Shown here piece by piece: positions 36,803 to 44,806 of a stretch of 64,000 nucleotides of DNA. Each line of letters starts with the position of its first letter. Position 1 is the stretch's first letter. Under the pieces are notes generated by a model, which ran no database searches, was not told where the DNA came from, and worked only from the letters and a program-made list of their open reading frames with translations. The DNA is from Streptomyces sp. NRRL S-87 (GTDB lineage Bacteria > Actinomycetota > Actinomycetes > Streptomycetales > Streptomycetaceae). The position numbers and the translations under genes were made by a program. The stretch is taken from the NCBI RefSeq assembly GCF_000719335.1, contig NZ_JOGB01000005.1:62001-126000 (forward strand), written 5' to 3'.

Positions 36803-37390
36803 ATGGCACCTCCGGATCCCTCCCGCCGCAATGAGCAGGCCCGCCAGGCCATCATCGCGGCGGCCTTCGACATCTGCGTCGAGCGCGGGTTCGCCGCCAC
36901 CACCATCGAGGCCATCGCCGCCAGGGCCGGGGTCGGGAAGACCACCATCTACCGCTGGTGGCCCTCCAAGGCCGCGATCCTCCTCGAAGGCGTCGAGATC
37001 CACCGGGACGCCTCCGCCCGGTTCCCGGACAGCGGCGACATCATGGCCGACCTGGCCACCCAGACCGCCAACGCCATGGGGCTCTTCGAGAGCGACTTCG
37101 GCACCGTCTGGCGGGGGCTGATCGCCGCCGCGCAGTCGGAGGAGGTCGCCGCGCAGGGCGTGCGCCGCATCCTGCGCGGGTCCATCGACGAGTGCGTCGC
37201 CCGCCTCGCCAAGGCCCGCGACGCCGGCCAGATCCGCCAGGACCTGGACCTCGAGCTGGTCGTGGAGCTCGTCTACGGCCCGGTCTACCACACGTGGCTC
37301 CTGCGGACCCGGCCCGTACCGCCGGACTTCATGCGCACCGTGCTGGCCGCCCTCGAGCCCGCCCTGGTGCCCGCCGCCGACCGAGCCTGA
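36803..37390 (+). CDS. TetR/AcrR-family transcriptional regulator
   Basis: 195 residues. The N-terminal helix-turn-helix is typical: IIAAAFDICVERGF, TTIEAIAARAGVGKTTIYRW, WPSKAAIL. The C-terminal ligand and dimerisation domain (HRDASARFPDSGDIMADLA onward) matches the TetR_C_16/AcrR-like type. TAGGAT lies at 36791-36796, six bases before ATG, with no ribosome site, so translation is probably leaderless. No divergent target gene is adjacent; a perfect palindrome just downstream of the gene (37449-37467) is a candidate binding site. Confidence 0.92.
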   Translation: MAPPDPSRRNEQARQAIIAAAFDICVERGFAATTIEAIAARAGVGKTTIYRWWPSKAAILLEGVEIHRDASARFPDSGDIMADLATQTANAMGLFESDFGTVWRGLIAAAQSEEVAAQGVRRILRGSIDECVARLAKARDAGQIRQDLDLELVVELVYGPVYHTWLLRTRPVPPDFMRTVLAALEPALVPAADRA

Positions 37391-37404
37391 GCGCTCGACC
37401 GAGA

Positions 37405-37434
37405 TTGACATCGTGTTGCGCCTCCCTGCATAGT
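37405..37434 (+). promoter_or_regulatory. Candidate promoter downstream of the TetR gene
   Basis: TTGACA (37405-37410) and CATAGT (37429-37434) with an 18-nt spacer, close to the housekeeping consensus. It points right, where no rightward protein-coding gene follows before the leftward gene at 37710. Confidence 0.5.
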
Positions 37435-37448
37435 CGCAGCACAACGAC

Positions 37449-37467
37449 ACGAAACGAAGCGTTTCGT
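37449..37467. promoter_or_regulatory. Perfect 19-bp palindromic operator candidate
   Basis: ACGAAACGAAGCGTTTCGT (8-bp arms, 3-bp spacer) begins 15 bp after the -10 box above, about where transcription would start. Size and symmetry fit a TetR-family operator; the TetR gene ends 60 bp upstream. Confidence 0.55.
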
Positions 37468-37530
37468 CAGTCGGGAAGCGCAGCTGCCCAGGACGTCCGG
37501 ACCCGGGCGTCCTGCGTCCGCGCGCCGGTG

Positions 37531-37568
37531 CCGCAGCCCGCCGCACCGGCCGCAGCCCGCCGCACCGG
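37531..37568. repeat. Two tandem 19-bp repeats
   Basis: ccgcagcccgccgcaccgg occurs at 37531-37549 and again at 37550-37568 without a mismatch. Part of the 319-nt gene-free stretch between the TetR gene and the lipase-maturation-factor gene. Confidence 0.9.
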
Positions 37569-37589
37569 CCGCCGCGGGCCGCACCGTGT

Positions 37590-37624
37590 GCCGCCGGACC
37601 CTCACGGGGGTGGGGTCCGGTGGC
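37590..37624. terminator. Hairpin ending the gene-free region
   Basis: GCCGCCGGACCC (37590-37601) pairs with GGGTCCGGTGGC (37613-37624), 12 bp with one G-U pair and an 11-nt loop. It could end a rightward transcript from the 37405 promoter or act for the leftward gene, whose stop is at 37710. Confidence 0.55.
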
Positions 37625-37709
37625 GCGCGACGTGCCACCGCCCGCCGGCCCCGGAGACCCTGCGGTGAACGGCCCGTCCGTACCCGGATGCCCGGACGCC
37701 GGGCGCCGC

Positions 37710-39215
37710 CTAGTACACGTCCTCGTCGTCGAACTCGGCATCGACCGCGGCGAGTTCCTCCGGCGTCGGCTCGTCCGCGCCGCCCGGCTCGCGCTCCGCG
37801 GCGAGCCGGGTCGGCGGCAGGAAGTCCCGCAGCAGCCGGCGGTCCCACCAGGCCCCGGTCTCGCGCCGCTCCTGCCACGTCGTGAACCGGTACCGGAACA
37901 GCCGCGCCCGCACGTACAGCGGCGGCGCGTCGGGGAACGGGTTGTGCCGCAGCAGCCGCAGCGTGTCCCGGTCGTTCACGAGCAGCCGGGTCACGAACGG
38001 GCCGAACCAGTCCCGCGTGTAGCCGGGGGACAGGGCGGCGAACCACATCAGCCAGTCCAGCCGCAGGTGGTACGGGGCGAACTGGCGCGGCATCCGCGTC
38101 ACGTCACCCGGTTTGCCCTTGAACTCGTACGCCAGCCAGTGGCTGTCCCGCCGCGGCAGCGGGTCGGACGTCCCCTCGACCACGACCTCGTCGCGGATCC
38201 GGCCGACCGTGCCGAAGGCCCCGTACGTGTTGACCAGGTGCAGCGGGTCGAAGGAGCGGTTCATCACCTGGCGCCGGGAGAGCAGGTTGCGCGCGGGGTG
38301 GTAGCTCAGGACGAGGACCAGCGCGGTCAGCGCGCAGACCAGCACGACGTACCAGACCGGCGTCCCGCCGAAGTCGGCGCCCGTTCTCGCCGGCGCGCCC
38401 AACCACGTGAAGTCCACGGCCGAGACGGCGAGCGTGATCGTGATCCAGTTCAGCCAGGCGAAGTTCCCGGAGACCACCAGCCACAGCTGGGTGCCGATGA
38501 TGGTCAGGGCCGCGACCGTGGCCACCGGCTGCGGGGTGAGGAGCAGCACCGGCACCAGCAGTTGCACGACGTGGTTGGCGGCGCACTCCACCCGGTGCAG
38601 CGACCTGGGCAGGTGGTGGAAGTACCAGCTGAGCGGGCCCGGCATGGGTTGGGTCTCGTGGTGGTAGTACAGGCAGGTCAGCCGGCGCCAGCACGGGTCC
38701 CCGCGCATCTTGATGAGCCCCGCGCCGAACTCCACCCGGAAGACCACCCAGCGCAGCAGCCACAGCACCAGCACCGGCGGCGCGACATCGGCGTTCCCCA
38801 GGAACACGGCCAGGAACCCGGCCTCCAGGAGCAGCGACTCCCAGCCGAAGGAGTACCAGGTCTGGCCGACGTTGACGATCGACAGGTACAGCGCCCACAA
38901 CACCAGCCAGAGGCCCATCGCCGCGCCCAGCGGCACCGCGTCGGCCGCGCCGGCCGCCACGGCCGCGGCCAGCGCCGCCCCGGTCCAGGAGCAGCCGGCG
39001 AAGAGCCGGTCCGAGTAGCGCAGTTGGAACAGGCTCGGGGCGTGCCGGAACCGCACGTACGCCGTGTAGCGGGGGATCGGCAGCATGCCGTGCTCGCCGA
39101 GCAGCGCCCGGAACTGGAGGGCGGCGGCGGTGAAGGCGACGAGGTACAGCCCGGCCAGAGCCCGCTGGAAGACCAGTCGGCTCAGCCAGTAGCCGGGTGC
39201 CGAGAACCAGTCCAT
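37710..39215 (-). CDS. Lipase maturation factor-like multi-pass membrane protein
   Basis: 501 residues from ATG at 39215 (GGAG 5 nt upstream); the frame is open further but the helices begin here. The N-terminus WFSAPGYWLSRLVFQRALA and the motifs TWYSFGWESLLLEAGF, FRVEFGAGLIKMRGDPCW and YYHHETQPMPGPLSWYFHH are the signature of the LMF1-like family, with at least eight membrane helices and a C-terminal soluble part. Animal LMF1 is needed for lipase folding in the ER; the bacterial role is not established, although a membrane chaperone for exported proteins is the usual suggestion. Acidic Asp/Glu tail. Confidence 0.9.
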   Translation of the reverse strand: MDWFSAPGYWLSRLVFQRALAGLYLVAFTAAALQFRALLGEHGMLPIPRYTAYVRFRHAPSLFQLRYSDRLFAGCSWTGAALAAAVAAGAADAVPLGAAMGLWLVLWALYLSIVNVGQTWYSFGWESLLLEAGFLAVFLGNADVAPPVLVLWLLRWVVFRVEFGAGLIKMRGDPCWRRLTCLYYHHETQPMPGPLSWYFHHLPRSLHRVECAANHVVQLLVPVLLLTPQPVATVAALTIIGTQLWLVVSGNFAWLNWITITLAVSAVDFTWLGAPARTGADFGGTPVWYVVLVCALTALVLVLSYHPARNLLSRRQVMNRSFDPLHLVNTYGAFGTVGRIRDEVVVEGTSDPLPRRDSHWLAYEFKGKPGDVTRMPRQFAPYHLRLDWLMWFAALSPGYTRDWFGPFVTRLLVNDRDTLRLLRHNPFPDAPPLYVRARLFRYRFTTWQERRETGAWWDRRLLRDFLPPTRLAAEREPGGADEPTPEELAAVDAEFDDEDVY

Positions 39216-39427
39216 CGTCTCCAGTATCCGTCCGGATCCCGCCCCGGGCGCCCCGCCGCCGGCCCGCGGCCGGCGTCCCCCCGGGTCTCCGACCGGCCGA
39301 CGCCCCCGCGCCCGCCCCCGCCTCAGCCCGCGCCGCGGCCGGCCCTGACGCCCGCCCGGCCCGCGCGCGCCCCGGCTCCACCCCCGTCGGAGCCGGTGCG
39401 CCCGCGCGCCGGGCGGGCGGGCGGGTG

Positions 39428-39955
39428 TCAGGCGGCCCCGGCGATCCGGCGCAGCCGCCGGCCGCACAGCCGGGCGAAGCGCATCTGGAGGAAGGGGACG
39501 ACCGGGCCGGCGAGCCGGGTGTACCAGGTCGCGGGGCGGCTGAAGGCGGTCACCGTGAACCACACCGCTCCGTCCGCGTCCAACTCGACGACGAAGGACT
39601 CCTCGCCCCGCTCCGGATGCCCCGGCCGGGTGCCGTACGCGAACCCCATGAGGTCCCGCTCGTACGCCGCCCAGACCACCTCGCAGGGCACCGCGATGGC
39701 CAGCGGCCCGATGTCCAGGGCGTTGGCCAGCCGCACGCCCGGCTCGGCGCGCTCGCGGTCCGCCCGCACCCGCAGCCCGGCGGCGCGGTGCATGGCGAAG
39801 GTGGTGACGGCGGTGCCGGCCGCCTCGAACGCCGCCCGGCCCGTGCCGATCCGGGCGCGGTGGCGCAGGTGGTGGTAGCCGGCCGGGAGCGGGGTGCGCA
39901 GGGTGGCGCCGCGCTCGGGGTAGCTGAGGGTGTCGGCCTCGTGCGCCTGGTTCAT
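39428..39955 (-). CDS. DUF1990-family protein
   Basis: 175 residues from ATG at 39955, overlapping the stop of the upstream YndJ-like gene (ATGA). Family features: LSYPERGAT at the N-terminus, GYHHLRHRARIGTG, VVWAAYERDLMGFAYGT, HPERGEESFVVE, and VTAFSRPATWYTRLAGP with a basic C-terminus. DUF1990 proteins resemble SRPBCC/ligand-binding small domains; function unknown. Its coupling to YndJ is conserved in several actinomycetes as far as I know, suggesting a joint role. Confidence 0.85.
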   Translation of the reverse strand: MNQAHEADTLSYPERGATLRTPLPAGYHHLRHRARIGTGRAAFEAAGTAVTTFAMHRAAGLRVRADRERAEPGVRLANALDIGPLAIAVPCEVVWAAYERDLMGFAYGTRPGHPERGEESFVVELDADGAVWFTVTAFSRPATWYTRLAGPVVPFLQMRFARLCGRRLRRIAGAA

Positions 39956-41079
39956 GCCGTGGTCTCCTCGGTCCGTGCGGTGTGCGGGGCGTGCGCCGGC
40001 CGGGCGGTGGGCGCGGGGTGGCCGCCCCGGCCGCGGCCGGCCGTGTCCTCGGGGCGCCGGGCCGGTCCCGGCGGCCGCAGGGCGTCCGGTGCCGGGATCC
40101 GGTCCCCGTGCGGGGCGCGGTCCCGGCGCAGCCGGTGCCAGGCCAGGACCGAGCAGAGGGCGAAGCCGAGGGCGTTGCCCAGGCCGTGCGTGGCGGCCGT
40201 CCAGGTCAGGCTGAGGTGCGGCAGGCCGGTGGCCTCGCCGAGCGCCCAGCTCAGCGCCAGCACCATGGTGACCGGCAGGACCGCGGCCGAGACCCCCAGC
40301 AGGGCCCGGGTGAACCGGTCCGGCCCGCTGTCGCGCAGCTCTCGCCAGGTCAGCAGTGCGACCGTCCACATGCCCGCGGTCAGGACGAGCGCCCCCACCA
40401 GCTCCAACCAGTCGCCCGTGAAGTAGCCCGCGAGGACGACCAGGGTCCCGACCGGCACGCTGTACGCCGCGAAGCGCGCCCGCGGACCCGGGGCGACGGC
40501 CCGGCAGACCAGGCCCGCGACCAGGGCCGCGGTGAACCCGGCGAAGTGGAAGTGCGGCACGGTCAGCGCCAGGATGTCGAGGTCGAAGCCCCACAACCGG
40601 TACCCGGACCGCTCGGCCACCAGCGCGGTGCCCGCCACGGCGGGCGAGACCAGCGCGGTCAGCACCGCGATCTCGGCCGGCCCGAGGGACCGGGTGCGCA
40701 CCCGTCGTACCGCCCGGCCGGCGGCGAGCGCCACGAGGGCGAGCGTGCCGAGGGCGTACACCGCGGCCAGGGCGGTGGCCGGGGCGCCGCGCGGCAGCCA
40801 CGGGGCCGCGGCACCGGGCACCGCGACGAGCGGCCACCAGCGGGCGACGGTGCGCAGAGCGGCCGCCTCCCTCGACGCGCCGGCGCCGGTCGTCGCCCGC
40901 CGCCCGGCCACGGCACCCACCGGCCCCGAGGCGGCGGCCGCCCCCGAGGTGGCTGAAGCCCTTGACGTGGCCAAGGCCCCGGCCGGGACCGCCGGCTCGA
41001 CCAGCCGCAGCCCGGCGGGCACGACGACCAGCATGCCGAGGGCCACCACCGGGTCGACCAGGTACGCGAGCACCGACAT
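39952..41079 (-). CDS. YndJ-like multi-pass membrane protein
   Basis: 375 residues from ATG at 41079, preceded by GGGGGA at 6 nt (an upstream in-frame start lies inside the operator and is less likely). Around nine hydrophobic helices; VPHFHFAGFTAALVAGL is the recognisable YndJ motif with paired histidines in a membrane segment. The region between the first and second helices is Ala/Ser-rich low complexity. It is the first gene of a two-gene operon with DUF1990, expressed from the operator-flanked promoter upstream. Function unknown. Confidence 0.82.
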   Translation of the reverse strand: MSVLAYLVDPVVALGMLVVVPAGLRLVEPAVPAGALATSRASATSGAAAASGPVGAVAGRRATTGAGASREAAALRTVARWWPLVAVPGAAAPWLPRGAPATALAAVYALGTLALVALAAGRAVRRVRTRSLGPAEIAVLTALVSPAVAGTALVAERSGYRLWGFDLDILALTVPHFHFAGFTAALVAGLVCRAVAPGPRARFAAYSVPVGTLVVLAGYFTGDWLELVGALVLTAGMWTVALLTWRELRDSGPDRFTRALLGVSAAVLPVTMVLALSWALGEATGLPHLSLTWTAATHGLGNALGFALCSVLAWHRLRRDRAPHGDRIPAPDALRPPGPARRPEDTAGRGRGGHPAPTARPAHAPHTARTEETTA

Positions 41080-41089
41080 GGCATCCCCC

Positions 41090-41103
41090 TTGAACGCGTT
41101 CAA
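41090..41103. promoter_or_regulatory. Operator O2: perfect palindrome in the YndJ leader
   Basis: TTGAACGCGTTCAA, perfectly symmetric, between the transcription start and the ribosome site. It shares all but one base with the site at 41134, centre-to-centre distance 44 bp. Confidence 0.75.
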
Positions 41104-41118
41104 TTCCTTGCGGCGGTG

Positions 41119-41147
41119 AGCCTACGCGCTTTCTTGAACGTGTTCAA
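41119..41147 (-). promoter_or_regulatory. Promoter of the YndJ-DUF1990 operon
   Basis: On the minus strand TTGAAC (41147-41142), 17-nt spacer, TAGGCT (41124-41119). Both hexamers fit the housekeeping consensus. The expected start is near 41112. Confidence 0.7.
41134..41147. promoter_or_regulatory. Operator O1 over the -35 of the YndJ promoter
   Basis: TTGAACGTGTTCAA, symmetric except at the centre, and covering the -35 hexamer. The half-site GAAC/GTTC is common for TetR-family repressors; the protein that binds is not encoded next to it. Confidence 0.7.
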
Positions 41148-41257
41148 CACCCCCGGATGGGGGGCCCGTGCCCCCACTCGGACCCCTCCTGATTGCGACC
41201 GGAGGCCCGCCCCGGCACAAAAGGTGGGAAAGGGAGAACGGGCGCAGAGGAGTTCGC

Positions 41258-42637
41258 GTGCACGCACCGGTACGTCGCAAGACCCTCGCCGCATGTGCGG
41301 TGGCGGTGGGCCTCCTCGCCGCCGCCTGTTCGGAGGGCGAGTCGGGGGAGCCCGGCGCCGAGACGACCCAGGAGGTCCTCCTCCAGTCGGTCGCGGCAGC
41401 CGGGCCCGACCCCTTCACCCCCTCCTCCGCCACCACCACCGCGGTGCTGCCCTCCGTCCCGGGTGGCGGCCAGGCGGCCCCGCCGAACGCCACCGCAGCC
41501 CCGGGGGCGGCCCGGCCCCACAAGGCCCCCGGCGCCCCCGACCGGGGCCCCGCGCCGAAGGCGAAGCGCTCCGGAACCGCCCTGCGCAGCGTCAGCGGCG
41601 CCGTCCCCGGCCTGTACGGCGGCACGGAGCGGCGCGGCAGCTGCGACACCGAGCGCCAGGCGGAGTACCTGAGCGCCGACGCCGACAAGGCCAAGGCCTT
41701 CTCCCAGGCCGCCGGCATCGCCCAGGCCGAGCTCCCCGACTTCCTGCGCGGCCTCACCCCGGTGGTCCTGCGCGCCGACGCCCGGGTCACCAGCCACGGC
41801 TTCCGGGACGGCCGCCCCACGTCCTTCCAGGCCGTCCTCCAGGCCGGTACGGCCGTGCTCGTCGACGAGCACGGCCTCCCGCGGGTGCGCTGCGCCGCCG
41901 GCAACCCGCTCCTGCCGCCCGCCGCGGACCAGGACAAGACCGCGCACCAGGGCCGGCCCTGGCCCGGCTTCCAGCCCGACCAGGTCGTCGTCGTGCAGCC
42001 GACCACGCAGCTGATCAGCTCCTTCGTGATCGTCAACGTCGGCAACAACACCTGGATCGAGCGCAAGGCCGGCGACGACGGCGCCCAGGACCGCGCCCCC
42101 GACGTGCCGCCCGAGAACGACCCCGGCGGCCCGATCCCCGCCGACGCCCCCGCGCCCGTCGACACCCCGGCCCCGCTGCCCTCGGTGAACCCGGTCCCCG
42201 ACGCGGGCACGGGCGCCGGCGACCCGTCCACCGGCACCTCCGGCGAGCGGCCCCCGGTCCCCGCCGGCCCCGACCCCGCCCGCCCGGACGCGCCGTCCGC
42301 GGTCCCGCCCGCCGCGCCGGGCGAAGCGCCGGCGTACCCCCCGCCGGGGGACCCGTTCGGCACCGACCCGTACGACCCGTCCGCCCCCGGTGACCCGTAC
42401 GCACCGACGGACCCGTCCGCACCGACGGACCCGTCCGCACCGACGGACCCGTACGCCCAGACCGATCCGTTCGCGCCCGCGGACCCGTACCAGCCCGCGG
42501 ACCCGTACCTGCCCGCGGACCCGTACCTGCCCGCCGACCCCTACGCCCCCGCCGACCCGGACGCCCCGTCCGCCCCGTACGGCGCGCCCCCGGACCCCTA
42601 CGGCACCGAGCCGGGCGCCTACCTGGAGACGGCCTGA
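41258..42637 (+). CDS. Secreted Pro-rich lipoprotein (DUF6777-like)
   Basis: 459 residues from GTG at 41258 with AGAGGAG 5 nt upstream. Signal peptide LAACAVAVGLLAAAC with lipobox cysteine. A globular middle domain (GLYGGTERRGSCDTER to QLISSFVIVNVGNNTW, about residues 110-270) matches the DUF6777 layout as I recall it. The last 190 residues are Pro/Asp/Ala-rich and end in DPYAPTDPSAPTDPSAP-type repeats. The repeats come from 18-bp tandem units in the DNA at about 42398-42545. It is surface-exposed and possibly wall-spanning; function unknown. Confidence 0.83.
   Translation: MHAPVRRKTLAACAVAVGLLAAACSEGESGEPGAETTQEVLLQSVAAAGPDPFTPSSATTTAVLPSVPGGGQAAPPNATAAPGAARPHKAPGAPDRGPAPKAKRSGTALRSVSGAVPGLYGGTERRGSCDTERQAEYLSADADKAKAFSQAAGIAQAELPDFLRGLTPVVLRADARVTSHGFRDGRPTSFQAVLQAGTAVLVDEHGLPRVRCAAGNPLLPPAADQDKTAHQGRPWPGFQPDQVVVVQPTTQLISSFVIVNVGNNTWIERKAGDDGAQDRAPDVPPENDPGGPIPADAPAPVDTPAPLPSVNPVPDAGTGAGDPSTGTSGERPPVPAGPDPARPDAPSAVPPAAPGEAPAYPPPGDPFGTDPYDPSAPGDPYAPTDPSAPTDPSAPTDPYAQTDPFAPADPYQPADPYLPADPYLPADPYAPADPDAPSAPYGAPPDPYGTEPGAYLETA
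42398..42545 (+). repeat. 18-bp tandem repeats encoding DP-rich tail
   Basis: Two series: gcaccgacggacccgtcc-like units (three copies from about 42400) and cccgcggacccgtacctg-like units (three copies from about 42475). Both stay in frame and lengthen the C-terminal Pro/Asp repeat of the lipoprotein. Confidence 0.8.
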
Positions 42638-42676
42638 GCGGTCGTGGAGACGGACGAACAGTGTCATGGTGGACCG

Positions 42677-44722
42677 GTGCCGCCCACGGTATCGCTGCCG
42701 GACGACTGGCCCGCACACCCGGACCAGAGCCTCGCCCTGAACCGCATGGGCAGCTTCGACTGGGACCTCGCGACCGGGCAGATGCACCTGGACGAGGCCG
42801 GGCACGAGGTGTTCGACGTGCGGCCGGAGGAGTACGACGGACGGCCCGAGTCCCTCGCCCCGCGCGTGCCGCCCGCCGAGGCGACCCGCCTCGACGCCCT
42901 GGTCTCCAGCGCCCTCAAGAGCGGCACGGAGAGCTACGGCGCCTACTTCCGCATCCGCTGCCGCGACGGCCGGATGCGCTGGACCCACACCCAGGGCCGC
43001 GTCCTCCGGGACCCCGGGGGGCGGCCGTACCGGATCATCGGCATCGTCCGGGACGCCACCGAGGAGCTCAGCCACTCCGCGGAGCGCCTCGGGCTCGACG
43101 AGGAGCGCCGCCGCCAGACCTCGGTCGTCGAGGGGACCACCGCAGCCCTCGCGCACGCCCGCACCGTGCAGGACGTCATCGACGCCCTCAGCGACAGCCG
43201 GGGACTGGACCGCCTGGGCACCATGGGCATGGTGATGGGCCTGGTCGAGTCCGGCCGCATCCACCTCGTGGCCGAGGGGCCCGCGGGCAGCTACGTCCCG
43301 GGCACCCGTTGGACCCGCATCGACGAGGGCTACCCCATGAGCGAGGTGGTCCGCTCGCTCCAGCCGCGGTTCATCGAGTCCGCGCAGGAGTTCGCCGAGG
43401 GGTACCCGATCCTGTGGAACCAGATCGAGAACATGGAGATCTCGGCGGCCGCCTACCTGCCGCTGATCGCCCAGGCCCGCCCGATCGGCGCGATCGGCCT
43501 GCTCTACCAGGACAAGGACGGCTTCACCCAGGAGGAGCGCAACCTGCTCGTCGCGCTCGGCAGCAGCATCGCCCAGAGCCTCCAGCGCGCCATGCTGCTC
43601 GAACAGGAGCACGACCTCGCCGAGGGTCTCCAGCAGGCCATGCTGCCGCGCCGGATCCCCGCCGTCCCCGGCGCCCAGATCGCCGTCCGCTACCGCTCCG
43701 CCCGCATGGGCCGGGACATCGGCGGCGACTGGTACGACGTCATCCCGCTGCCCGGCGGCCGGGTCGGCGCCGTCATCGGCGACGTCCAGGGGCACGACAC
43801 CCACGCCGCCGCGGTCATGGGCCAGCTGCGCATCGTGCTGCGCGCGTACGCCGCCGAGGGCCACACGCCCGCGACCGTCATGGCCCGCGCCTCCGTCTTC
43901 CTGCACGAGCTCGACACGGACCGCTTCGCCACCTGCACCTACGCCGAGGCCGACCTGACCACCGGTGTGCTGCAGATCGTGCGCGCCGGGCACATCGACC
44001 CCCTGCTGCGGGCCCCCAACGGCGACTGCCGACGGCTGTCCGTCGAGGGCGGCATGCCGCTCGGGCTGTCCGCCGAGTTCGGCCGCCTCGAGTACCCCGT
44101 GACCACCGTCGAACTCGACCCCGGCGAAACGCTCCTGATGTGCACCGACGGGCTGGTCGAGCAGCCCGGTGCCGACCTCGACGACGGGGTGCGGCTGCTC
44201 ACGTCCCTCGTCCGGACCGGGCCCGGCGAACTGCACCGGCTCGCCGACCGGCTGTGCGAGGTCGTCGACGAGCGCGGCGGCGACGACGACATGGCCCTGC
44301 TCCTGCTGCGCCGCCGGTCCGAGGACGCCCCCCGCGGCGGCGGGCGGCTCCAGCAGCACGTGGCGCAGAGCGACCCGGAGGCCCTCGCCTCCGCCCGCCA
44401 CATGATCGGCGCCGCCGTCCGGGCCTGGGGCGCCCGCGACCGCGTCGACGAGATCGAGCTCGTGGCGGACGAGCTGATGGTGAACGCCCTCATGCACACC
44501 GACGGTCCGGCGATCGTCACGCTGCGCGTGCTCACCGGCCCCGAACGCCGCCTGCGGGTGGAGGTGGAGGACGGCTCCAGCGCACTGCCGCGCCGCCGCG
44601 AGGCCGGCGAGTCCGGGGTGTCGGGGCGGGGCCTGATGCTGGTGGACCGCATCGCCGACGTGTGGGGCGTGGAGTCGCGGGGCAGCGGCAAGTGCGTGTG
44701 GTGCGAGTTCGTCGTGAGCTGA
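42677..44722 (+). CDS. PAS-GAF-PP2C(SpoIIE)-HATPase signalling protein
   Basis: 681 residues from GTG at 42677 (GGTGG four bases upstream); GTG at 42644 is in frame with no ribosome site. Domains: PAS (LNRMGSFDWDLATGQM, about 20-135), GAF (about 160-310), PP2C-type phosphatase (RDIGGDWYDVIPL, GDVQGHDTHAAAVM, LLMCTDGLVE, about 330-560) and a histidine-kinase-like ATPase (DEIELVADELMVNALMH, GRGLMLVDRIAD). It joins RsbU-type phosphatase and RsbW-type anti-sigma kinase activities on one chain, so it may control an anti-sigma antagonist in a stress pathway. Stand-alone gene, cytoplasmic. Confidence 0.92.
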   Translation: MPPTVSLPDDWPAHPDQSLALNRMGSFDWDLATGQMHLDEAGHEVFDVRPEEYDGRPESLAPRVPPAEATRLDALVSSALKSGTESYGAYFRIRCRDGRMRWTHTQGRVLRDPGGRPYRIIGIVRDATEELSHSAERLGLDEERRRQTSVVEGTTAALAHARTVQDVIDALSDSRGLDRLGTMGMVMGLVESGRIHLVAEGPAGSYVPGTRWTRIDEGYPMSEVVRSLQPRFIESAQEFAEGYPILWNQIENMEISAAAYLPLIAQARPIGAIGLLYQDKDGFTQEERNLLVALGSSIAQSLQRAMLLEQEHDLAEGLQQAMLPRRIPAVPGAQIAVRYRSARMGRDIGGDWYDVIPLPGGRVGAVIGDVQGHDTHAAAVMGQLRIVLRAYAAEGHTPATVMARASVFLHELDTDRFATCTYAEADLTTGVLQIVRAGHIDPLLRAPNGDCRRLSVEGGMPLGLSAEFGRLEYPVTTVELDPGETLLMCTDGLVEQPGADLDDGVRLLTSLVRTGPGELHRLADRLCEVVDERGGDDDMALLLLRRRSEDAPRGGGRLQQHVAQSDPEALASARHMIGAAVRAWGARDRVDEIELVADELMVNALMHTDGPAIVTLRVLTGPERRLRVEVEDGSSALPRRREAGESGVSGRGLMLVDRIADVWGVESRGSGKCVWCEFVVS

Positions 44723-44806
44723 CCGCACCGGGGCGGACCGGGGGAGACCGGAAGCGGAGCAGGAGGAGGCCGGGAAGGGACCGACGGGACCGAGAGGCGG
44801 AGGAAC

